Part shown: in pieces, positions 8,432 to 15,038 of the stretch
How positions within the stretch are numbered: position 1 is the stretch's first letter
Layout: each line of letters opens with the position of its first letter
Made by a program: the position numbers and the translations under genes
Assembly: GCA_016795325.1 (NCBI GenBank)
Contig: JAEUHY010000054.1
Coordinates: 1-44,921 of the forward strand
Length of the DNA stretch: 44,921 nt
Reading direction: 5' to 3'
From: Planctomycetota bacterium
GTDB taxonomy: Bacteria; Planctomycetota; UBA1135; GCA-002686595
Notes under the pieces: generated by a model
What the model was told of the DNA's origin: nothing
What the model saw: the letters and a program-made list of their open reading frames with translations, nothing else
Database searches by the model: none

Positions 8432-8845
8432 TTAGCAGTGCTGCTCGAAGGCCTTGGTGAGCATCTGCGCAATCGCGGCGGGCTGTTGGCCCTCGATGTC
8501 GTGACGCTGGATCATCGTCACGAGCTTGCCGTCCTTCATCAGCGCGATCTGCGGCGAGCTCGGCCGGTACGGCGCGAAGTAGCCGCGCGCCTTCTGCGTC
8601 GCCTCGGCTTCCATGCCGGCGAACACCGTGTACATCGCCGTGGGCTTCTTGGTCGCGTGCTGGAGCGCGAGGCGCAGGCCCGGGCGCGCGCCGCCGGCGG
8701 CGCAGCCGCACACCGAGTTCACGAACACCAGCGCGGTGCCGGGCTGCTTCAGCGCGCCGTCGACCTCCGCGGGCGTGCGCAGCTCCTTGATGCCCAAGCG
8801 GGTGACTTCATCGCGCATCGGTTGGACGAGTTCGGGGTCGTACAT
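8432..8845 (-). CDS. Bacilliredoxin (BrxA/BrxB, YphP/YqiW family)
   Basis: This is a 137-residue thioredoxin-fold protein. The start MYDPELVQPMRDEVTRLG is the typical opening of this family, and the active-site region VFVNSVCGCAAGGARPGL contains the characteristic CGC motif. Bacilliredoxins reduce mixed disulfides of proteins with bacillithiol in Firmicutes; outside them the thiol partner is less clear. The family also occurs in Bacteroidetes, Planctomycetes and Deinococcus. The length agrees with the family. It forms a probable two-gene unit with the small helical protein downstream. A factor-independent terminator (8891-8926) separates it from the upstream phosphatase/cytochrome gene. Confidence 0.92.
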   Translation of the reverse strand: MYDPELVQPMRDEVTRLGIKELRTPAEVDGALKQPGTALVFVNSVCGCAAGGARPGLRLALQHATKKPTAMYTVFAGMEAEATQKARGYFAPYRPSSPQIALMKDGKLVTMIQRHDIEGQQPAAIAQMLTKAFEQHC

Positions 8846-8880
8846 GGCGTCGGTGGATGGTGGCTGAGGGTGTTGAGCGA

Positions 8881-8926
8881 CGAAAAGGACGGGGCTCGGG
8901 CGAACCTCTTCGGCCGCCCGAGCCCC
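8881..8926 (-). terminator. Factor-independent terminator of the phosphatase/cytochrome gene
   Basis: A perfect 12-pair stem, GGGGCTCGGGCG (8891-8902) with CGCCCGAGCCCC (8915-8926), has a 12-base loop. In the minus-strand reading direction it is followed by GTCCTTTTCG (8890-8881), which contains a short T-run. It lies 63 bases past the stop codon of the gene at 8989-9942. Confidence 0.75.
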
Positions 8927-8988
8927 GGATTCTACCGTTCGCGGAAGAGTTCGTCGCTCCGCGCTCGCCGCCCGCCCGCACCCGCAGC

Positions 8989-9942
8989 TCAGTCGCGGTA
9001 CTTGGTGTGGCAGTCCTTGCAGGACTGGCCGACCTTCTTGAACAGCGCGGAGAGCTCTTCGGCGCCCTGGCCCGCCTTGACCGCGTCGTCGAGCGCCTTG
9101 GCCGCGTCCGCGGACGCGAGCAGCAAGCGGCGGAACTCCTCGTCCTTGGCCTTCGTCTCGCCGTCGTCGACCATCGCCCGCAGTGCGCGCTCCAGGCCCG
9201 CTGAAGCCTTGGCCGGGAACATGTCGGGGTGGTCCTCCGCGGTCTTCCAACCGGCTTTCTCGATGCCCTTGACGTGGTCGTTCTCGACGTCGATGGCGAC
9301 CATTCCGTCGACCATGCCGCTGGTCTTGTAGACGCTCGGGAACTCGTTCGAAGCCTTCGCGAGCTCCGCGGCCGACAGGCGCGGCGTTTCGGTCGCGCAG
9401 GCCCACATGCCCTTGTAGTTCGCCGCCGTGCCCGAGAGCTTCATGCGCTCAACCAGCGTTGCGCTGTCGGTCAGGCCCAGCGCCATCGCCACGGCCGCGC
9501 CGGCGCCCGCGCTGCGGTGCTTGCCGTGGTGGCAGTGCATGTACACCGGTCCGGGGAGCTCCTGGACCGCGCGCGCCAATTCCGCCTTGCGCTCCGGCGA
9601 GATCCCGTCGTAGCCGATCGGCAGGTGCACGTAGCGCAGCCCGTGCTTCGCCGCGAGTTCGACCGCCGGTTTGGCCCCGTCGACCGAGATGATCGTCTTC
9701 ACTCCGAGCCCGGCGAGCGTCTCGAAGGCTACTTCGCCTTCGGGCTGCGCGCCCGTCAACAAGTTGTCGGCGTAGCGCACCACGTTGTGCAGTCCGGGCA
9801 GGTCCGCGGGCCGCGTCTCCGCCATCGTCGGCATCGGGATCGTCGGACGGGCCGCCTCGGAGTGAGAGTCGGTGCGGACCGTGCCGCAGGCGGCTGCGAC
9901 GGCGAGCAGCGCGGCGATGGCGAGGCTTGTGAGTTGGCGCAT
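8989..9942 (-). CDS. Exported fusion of a dual-specificity-phosphatase-like domain and a cytochrome c'-like domain
   Basis: This is a 317-residue protein. Residues 1-18 are a signal sequence ending AAAC-G, a probable lipobox with lipidated C19. Residues ~45-190 have a Cys-phosphatase fold: NLLTGAQPEGEVAFETLAGLGVKTIIS is the DSP entry, PIGYDGIS offers a possible general-acid Asp (D112), and HCHHGKHR (C137-R143) fits the HCx5R P-loop. Residues ~220-317 are a four-helix segment ending QSCKDCH (C308, C311, H312), the haem motif at the C-terminus as in class II cytochromes c'. A protein-tyrosine-phosphatase-like domain joined to a c-type cytochrome outside the cytoplasm is unusual. The substrate could be a phosphate ester or, as in some periplasmic DSP-like proteins, another sulfur or phosphorus species. 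It is followed by a clear terminator. Confidence 0.88.
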   Translation of the reverse strand: MRQLTSLAIAALLAVAAACGTVRTDSHSEAARPTIPMPTMAETRPADLPGLHNVVRYADNLLTGAQPEGEVAFETLAGLGVKTIISVDGAKPAVELAAKHGLRYVHLPIGYDGISPERKAELARAVQELPGPVYMHCHHGKHRSAGAGAAVAMALGLTDSATLVERMKLSGTAANYKGMWACATETPRLSAAELAKASNEFPSVYKTSGMVDGMVAIDVENDHVKGIEKAGWKTAEDHPDMFPAKASAGLERALRAMVDDGETKAKDEEFRRLLLASADAAKALDDAVKAGQGAEELSALFKKVGQSCKDCHTKYRD

Positions 9943-10004
9943 GGCGACGGTGGGCGAGGTTGGAGGAGGATAACCGCCGCCCTAGCCCACCTGCCGAAAC
10001 TCGG

Positions 10005-12701
10005 TCACACGGCCGGAAGTTCCAGGGCCGCGTCACGGCGAGCTGCGCCGCTCGGGCCTTCGTTGCGGTGGCCGCGGCGGCGTCGCCACAAGGCCAGCAC
10101 CGCAAGCGACAGAGCGCATTCGAGCGGCCAGTTCGCCAGCAGCATCAGGAGCGCCGCGGCGAGCCGCGCCGGCCCCAGCAGCCACGGCTCGGCCCGCAGC
10201 CACTCGACCGCGCGCGGTCCGAAGCGCTCGTAGTACCAGCGCGTGAACGCCCGCCCGAGTTCGCTGCGCGACAGCACGCCGTCGCGGAACCCGCGCAGGC
10301 CATCGAGTCCCGGCGCGAGCGGCGTGCCATCGCAGACTCCGGCGAGCGGACATTTCTTGTCGTCGTCGTCGTCGTCGTTCGTTCCGCTCGGGTTGAAGCT
10401 CAGGTCCCAGCTCATCACGTCGCGACCGGGCTCGAGCTGCGCGTCGCCCTGGAGATCGCTCAGCACGAACGCGCCGCCGGTCGTGCCCGAGGGCAGGAAC
10501 CCGGGGTCGAAGAAGGCGCGGACGAGTTGGCGGCCGTCCGAGAAGATCTGCTGCCCCGAGGGGATCGGCGAGGTCGCGCCCTCGAGCGTGACGTCGAACG
10601 TCGCCACGACGGTCGAGTCCGTCGGTCCCGTGCGGAAGATCCACACGTCGAACGCGTCGCCGGAAACTTCGCAGGTCGCCGCGGCGAAGCCGATGCGGCT
10701 GGGACCGCCGCTCGCCTGCAGATCGATGCGCGCGACGAACGCGTCCTGTTCGCCGGAGTTGGTTTCGCCGAAGCGCCGTGCGAAGAACGGCACGCCGATG
10801 CCGAGTGCGGGCGTCCGCGACGCCCCGGCGATGAACAGCGGACCGTTGACGGTCGGCGCTGCGACCAGCGCACGCGGGCGGTAGGTGTCGGGGAGCGGCA
10901 GGTACGCGCCGGTCTGCACGCTCGGCGGCGAAATGCCGAAGTCGACGTCGACCAGGTAGGTGTGCGGTGTGTTGAACGGCAACTGCGCGTCCGTCATCGC
11001 GCCGAACTGCGCGATCCCGCTCGAGCGCGTCTCGAGCACCGCGTACACGTGACCGTCGCGCGTGACCACGTCGGCGATCAGGTCGTCAAAGCTGCCTCCT
11101 ACGTACGTCGCGAAACTGACGTTGGTCAGCGTGGCATCGAGCGCGATGAGGAACCCGTCGCTCGCTCCGCCGCCGAACTGGCCGCCGCCGGGAATCGGAT
11201 CGACGGTGGTCAGCGTCGCCGCGGTCGCCTGGCCGCCGAACACGACCTCGCCGCTGCTGAGCACCGCCACCGCGGTCGCCGTCGCCAACGTGCCGACGCC
11301 GGCCGTTGCGCTCGCTTGGGGCGCGCCGTTGCTGTCGAAACGCTGCACCAGCGCACCGCTCGACGTGCTGCGTCCCGCGGTGAGCAACGAGCCGTCGGGC
11401 TCGATCACGACTGCGCGCAGTTCCTGGTTCGCGCCGTCGCCGTAGAACGTCGAGAACTCGAGCGCGGCGCCGTCGGCCTGCAGGCGCGCGATGAAGCCAT
11501 CGACGCCGCCGCCGTGCGTCGGCTGGCTTGCGCTCGCCGTCGGGAACGCGCCGCCGGCCGTGCTGCCGACGAGCACGAGCGTGTCGTCGACATCGACCGC
11601 CACGTCGAAGGCGGTGTCGAACTCCGTCGCGCCGAGGTAGGTGGAGAATTGCAGCGCGCCGCTGTTCGAGAGCGCGAGCACGAAGGCGTCGCTGAAGCCG
11701 CCGAGCGCGCTCTGCAGAGCCGGCCCGCTGTTGGCGCCCTGTGTCGGAAAGTTGCTCGAGGTCGTGTCGCCGCACACGATCGCGCGGCCCTGCGAGTCGA
11801 TCGCCAGGCCCAGCGCGCGGTCTGAGCCGTCGCCGCCGATGTAGGCGCTGAACAGCACGTTCGATCCGCTGGGATCGAGCTTGGACACGAACACGTCCGG
11901 GCCGCTGCGGTCCGCACTCGCCGCGCCGGCGCCTTCGCGCGGGAAGTTCGCGCCCGCGGTGCTCCCGGCGATCCACACGTTGCCTTCCGCGTCGAGCGCG
12001 ATGGCCTCGGCGCTGTCGTCGCCGTCCGAGCCGAGGAACGAGAGCCAACTCAACGTCGGATCGATGAGCAACTCGCGCGTGCGGTCGTACTCGGCGACTT
12101 CGAAGCCGATCTCGCCGTTCGCGCGTTGCACGTAGCCGCCTTGGATGATGCGCTCGTCTTGCAGGATCACCGGCGCAGGTTGCGTGAGCACGCCCGCCGC
12201 AGTTTCGATGCGCAGCGAGCCATCAGCTTCGATCGACACACTGCGCGTGTTCGCGAATCGCAGCGCGATCGCCTGCACGTCCGCGTGGGGCGCGAGCACG
12301 AAGTCGTAGCGCAGCTCGCCATCGACGCCCAGGTACACCACATCGATGCCGGGCCACACCTCGTCGTAGCGCACGCGACCGAACGACGGCACGTCCCAGG
12401 CCCAGCGCGAGCGCGGCCCGCACAGGTGCGCGAAGCTCGTCGCACGCGCGTCGTCGAGTTCCGCGCGCTCTCCCGCGCTCGCGCCGACCAGTTCCATGCG
12501 CGCCTGGAGCGCGTCGCAGCCCAGGCCGAACTCGAGCTCGACGTGGCTGCGCGCCAGCGCGAGCCGGTAGCGCCGCGCGCGCGCGAAGGCGTCGTACTGC
12601 GAGCTGACGAGGCCCGAATTGGGCTGGAAGAGCAGCGTGGACGCGCCGAGCGGATCGGCGGCCTGGGCGCACAGCGCCGCGGCGAGGAACATGTTCAGCA
12701 T
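10005..12701 (-). CDS. Exported SBBP beta-propeller protein with CFI-box-like C-terminal sorting region
   Basis: This is an 898-residue protein. A start at 12701 gives MLNMFLAAALCAQA, a signal peptide; the ATG at 12692 is an alternative. Residues ~20-240 resemble the DUF7948-type N-terminal module of SBBP proteins (FGRVRYDEVWPGIDVVYLG). Residues ~245-640 hold repeated SBBP blades of the kind FSTYLGATEFDTAFDVAVD followed by AGSTAGGAFPT. A six-residue Asp run precedes the tail. From residue 784 the tail reads CPLAGVCDGTPLAPGLDGLR, then FRD, AFTRWYYERFGP and a hydrophobic helix with a basic end. This follows the CFI-box-CTERM plan (LxxLRxFRD, then YY, then a transmembrane helix), but the canonical CFIATAAYG is replaced by CPLAGVCDG. 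A cell-surface protein is inferred. Confidence 0.88.
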   Translation of the reverse strand: MLNMFLAAALCAQAADPLGASTLLFQPNSGLVSSQYDAFARARRYRLALARSHVELEFGLGCDALQARMELVGASAGERAELDDARATSFAHLCGPRSRWAWDVPSFGRVRYDEVWPGIDVVYLGVDGELRYDFVLAPHADVQAIALRFANTRSVSIEADGSLRIETAAGVLTQPAPVILQDERIIQGGYVQRANGEIGFEVAEYDRTRELLIDPTLSWLSFLGSDGDDSAEAIALDAEGNVWIAGSTAGANFPREGAGAASADRSGPDVFVSKLDPSGSNVLFSAYIGGDGSDRALGLAIDSQGRAIVCGDTTSSNFPTQGANSGPALQSALGGFSDAFVLALSNSGALQFSTYLGATEFDTAFDVAVDVDDTLVLVGSTAGGAFPTASASQPTHGGGVDGFIARLQADGAALEFSTFYGDGANQELRAVVIEPDGSLLTAGRSTSSGALVQRFDSNGAPQASATAGVGTLATATAVAVLSSGEVVFGGQATAATLTTVDPIPGGGQFGGGASDGFLIALDATLTNVSFATYVGGSFDDLIADVVTRDGHVYAVLETRSSGIAQFGAMTDAQLPFNTPHTYLVDVDFGISPPSVQTGAYLPLPDTYRPRALVAAPTVNGPLFIAGASRTPALGIGVPFFARRFGETNSGEQDAFVARIDLQASGGPSRIGFAAATCEVSGDAFDVWIFRTGPTDSTVVATFDVTLEGATSPIPSGQQIFSDGRQLVRAFFDPGFLPSGTTGGAFVLSDLQGDAQLEPGRDVMSWDLSFNPSGTNDDDDDDKKCPLAGVCDGTPLAPGLDGLRGFRDGVLSRSELGRAFTRWYYERFGPRAVEWLRAEPWLLGPARLAAALLMLLANWPLECALSLAVLALWRRRRGHRNEGPSGAARRDAALELPAV

Positions 12702-12866
12702 GGTGAGGGGCGGCGGGCCGGCCGTGGCCAACCTTGGCCACGCGCCGAGCGCGAGCCGTCTACAACGGCGGCGTCGTGCGCCCGTGACCGCCGCGGCGCA
12801 GAAAACGCCGGAGAAACCCACTCGGCGCGTCTGCGCGCGTCCCTCAACAGCGCCGCAGAGCGCGCC
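12702..12866. other. Spacer between ATPase operon and SBBP gene
   Basis: This 165-base stretch is on the transcribed side of both neighbours. There is no purine-rich Shine-Dalgarno site before the SBBP start and no clear terminator after the CxxC-protein gene. A TTGGCCA-type palindrome lies around 12726-12741 (TGGCCAACCTTGGCCA). Confidence 0.4.
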
Positions 12867-13211
12867 TCACGGCGCTTCACCCTCCGGCCATAGCCGCTCG
12901 CGCTCGTGCTCCATCTCGCTGAGCACGCGCCGCAAGGTCGCATGTTCGCCGAGGAGGAAGATCGAGTCGAAGTTGAGCTGGCAGACCGCGCACACCGGGC
13001 GGTGGCCGCGGTAGCTCATCACGTCGAGCTTGGGCTCGAGCACCACGTCTTCGATTCCGTACGTGGCGGCGTCCAGCGGCGTGCCATCCTCGGCGAAGCC
13101 GAAGAAGCGTTTGACCTCCGCGGCCGTGCGCCGGCACACGTAGCAGCGGTCCTGGTTGCCGGCGCGGTCGAGCGCCTCGAAGTACTCCTGGAAACGTTGC
13201 TCGATCGCCAT
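12867..13211 (-). CDS. Small protein with two CxxC motifs, cotranscribed with a DUF234-type ATPase
   Basis: This is a 114-residue protein whose ATG (13209-13211) shares one base with the TGA stop of the ATPase gene (TGATG), so translation is probably coupled. It contains CYVC and, about 50 residues later, CAVC, a pattern that can bind one zinc ion as a four-Cys knuckle. Between them lies RRTAAEVKRFFGFAEDGT and a Tyr-rich loop. The C-terminus is a charged helix. The family is not recognised. A zinc-binding partner or regulator of the adjacent ATPase is inferred from the overlap alone. Confidence 0.8.
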   Translation of the reverse strand: MAIEQRFQEYFEALDRAGNQDRCYVCRRTAAEVKRFFGFAEDGTPLDAATYGIEDVVLEPKLDVMSYRGHRPVCAVCQLNFDSIFLLGEHATLRRVLSEMEHERERLWPEGEAP

Positions 13212-14599
13212 CAGACGAGCTCTCCGTCGGGGACACGTTCGACTTCGACCGGCCGCTCGGGGCGGTCGGTCAGACCGTAGTTGAGCTTGATGAGCTTGGC
13301 GCCGAAGGCAGCTTCGAGCGTCTCGAGCTCGCGCGCGAGCACGCCCATCGCGGGTTTGCCATCGGGCAGCACGATCGCGGCGACCGGCGCGCCGCGCGAA
13401 GTGCGTGCGATGACGCGCACGTACTTGCCGGCGTGGCGCGCGACCTCGGTGACCTCGTCGCCCAGCGCCTCGGCGCCGTCGCGGCGCAGGTGGTCGAGCA
13501 CGAACTCCACGCGCGCTTCGTCGTACAGGCGCTCGAAGTCGGGCTCGACGAACTGCTCGAACACGCGCTCGCCGCGACCGGCGTGGATCAGCGAGACGTT
13601 GGGCTGCACGTGGCGGAAGTGGAAGGCGAGGAAGCGGTCGGCGATGCGGTACACGCCGCGTCGCGAGCGCAGCGGATCGGGATCGGTGAGCGGCGTCTCG
13701 CGCTCGACCAGGCGCAGCTCGCGCAACGTGTGCAGGTACTTGTTCGCCGTGGTCGAGTCGACACCGACCTCGAGCGCGATGTCGTTGAGCTTCTGCGCGC
13801 CGCGCGCGACGGCGGCGAGCAGCGAGTTGTAGGTCGCGGGTGTGGTGAGTTCCGAACGCAGCAGGAAGTGCGCTTCGTCGAACAGGAAGCCCTCGGGCCG
13901 CAAGACCTCGCGCAGCAGGTTCTCGCGGATCGTGCGCGCGTCGTCGAAGCGCTGCAGGTACGCCGGCATGCCGCCGAGGATCGAGTAGGCGAGGATGCGT
14001 TCGCGCATCGACCACTTGGGGAAGAAGGCCAGCGCGTCGGTGGGCGAGATGGGCTCGAGGCGGCGCTGCGCCGTGCGGCGTCCGAACAGCGGCGACTTCT
14101 CGGCGAGCACTTCCTTCTCCATGAACGAGACCTGGCTGCCGCACAGCACGAGCATCAGTGAGCTGTGCTTGCCGCGTGTGTCCCAAAAGCGTTGGAGCTG
14201 CGAGGGCACGCTCGCGTTGGCTTCGCACAGGTAGGGGAATTCGTCGAGCACGACGGCGATGCGCTCGTCGCCCGCACGTTCGGCGAGGAAGCCCAGGGCC
14301 GCGCTCCAGTCGGGGAAGTCGACTTCGCTGGCGAGCTTGTCGCCCAGCTCGCCGGCGATCGACTGGCGCAGCGCGCGCAGGTTGTCGCGGTCGCGCACCT
14401 GCGCAGCGAGGAAGTAGACCGACTTGCGGCCGGCGCAGAAGCGCTGGAGCAACTCGGTCTTGCCGACGCGGCGACGGCCGTAGAGCACGAACAGTTCCGG
14501 CCGGCCCGAGTCCCATAGCTCGGTCAGGACGTCGAGTTCGCGGTCGCGGCCGACGAAGCGGGTGCGGGCGGCGGAGGGGCGTGTGGGGGAGGCACTCAT
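13211..14599 (-). CDS. Archaeal-type AAA ATPase with C-terminal DUF234 domain
   Basis: This is a 462-residue protein. The N-terminal ATPase_2 domain has FVGRDRELDVL (residues 15-25), Walker A GRRRVGKT (41-48), Walker B IAVVLDEF (114-121) and a sensor-like LVLCGSQ. A winged-helix segment follows (KLNDIALEVGVDSTTANKYLHTL). The DUF234 domain starts around YRIADRFLAFHFRHV and ends as a PD-(D/E)xK-like region with IARTSRGAPVAAIVL. These ATPases are abundant in archaea and scattered in bacteria; their function is unresolved, with suggestions ranging from DNA-related to mobile-element-linked roles. The gene lies directly behind an AT-rich perfect palindrome (14621-14642). A purine-rich AGAAGGAGG stands just before the ATG with unusually short spacing. 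It overlaps the CxxC-protein gene. Confidence 0.9.
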   Translation of the reverse strand: MSASPTRPSAARTRFVGRDRELDVLTELWDSGRPELFVLYGRRRVGKTELLQRFCAGRKSVYFLAAQVRDRDNLRALRQSIAGELGDKLASEVDFPDWSAALGFLAERAGDERIAVVLDEFPYLCEANASVPSQLQRFWDTRGKHSSLMLVLCGSQVSFMEKEVLAEKSPLFGRRTAQRRLEPISPTDALAFFPKWSMRERILAYSILGGMPAYLQRFDDARTIRENLLREVLRPEGFLFDEAHFLLRSELTTPATYNSLLAAVARGAQKLNDIALEVGVDSTTANKYLHTLRELRLVERETPLTDPDPLRSRRGVYRIADRFLAFHFRHVQPNVSLIHAGRGERVFEQFVEPDFERLYDEARVEFVLDHLRRDGAEALGDEVTEVARHAGKYVRVIARTSRGAPVAAIVLPDGKPAMGVLARELETLEAAFGAKLIKLNYGLTDRPERPVEVERVPDGELV

Positions 14600-14620
14600 G
14601 GCCTCCTTCTATCCTTCGTT

Positions 14621-14642
14621 TATTATACCAGCAAGTATAATA
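14621..14642 (-). promoter_or_regulatory. Perfect AT-rich inverted repeat over a -10-like sequence, ATPase operon promoter/operator
   Basis: TATTATAC (14621-14628) and GTATAATA (14635-14642) are perfect inverted repeats around a six-base spacer. Each arm contains TATAAT in one orientation, so a -10 element exists on both strands. The repeat ends 22 bases before the ATPase start, a good distance for a promoter. In such GC-rich DNA a 22-base stretch of this composition stands out. An operator for autoregulation is inferred. No good -35 hexamer is visible at the usual distance. Confidence 0.65.
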
Positions 14643-15038
14643 CTCGGCGGATTGGCGGCCTTCCTAGGGCCGCGCGTGGCCCTTTCCACACGTGGAAGTC
14701 ACGCCGGGACCACGCGAGCGCGCCGCCGGGCGCAGTGCGCAGGCGCTCGGAGCGCGATTTCCCTCGGCGGCGAATTCGACTCCCGGCGCAGCGCTCGCAT
14801 GGGGCGCTTCAGCGCTTGCGGAACCGCCGGAGCGCCGAGGCCATTGCGTCTGTGCGCCCTCCAGAAGCGTGTTTCGCCCGCCTAGAGGGATGCGCCAGCG
14901 AACGGCCGCCGGCAAGCGCGCCGCTCCGCCCGCCGCACGCGCACCCTGGTCCGAAGCGCGAGGACGCGCGACGCGGCGACGGCCCGGCGGCATGCGCCTT
15001 GCGCTCGCGGCGCGCCCTCTCGGTCCCAGGAGAACGTC
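14643..15038. other. Divergent intergenic region upstream of HEAT-repeat gene
   Basis: About 400 bases lie between the AT-rich palindrome and the HEAT-repeat gene. Open frames crossing it on both strands have low-complexity Arg/Ala-rich translations and no recognisable domain. Near its end, AGGAGA (15028-15033) serves as Shine-Dalgarno site for the gene at 15039. Nothing else was identified. Confidence 0.5.

Noticed and set aside
12867..14599. Defence or toxin-antitoxin system
   Set aside because: The ATPase plus CxxC protein has no toxin fold, nuclease motif proven by sequence, or neighbouring defence genes; kept only as an unknown pair.
14598..14885. Open frame on the + strand starting ATGGCCTCCTTC with a hydrophobic, membrane-like N-terminus
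   Set aside because: The hydrophobic residues come from translating the AT-rich palindrome and the ATPase Shine-Dalgarno region on the wrong strand. The rest is Arg/Ala-rich noise and there is no Shine-Dalgarno site.
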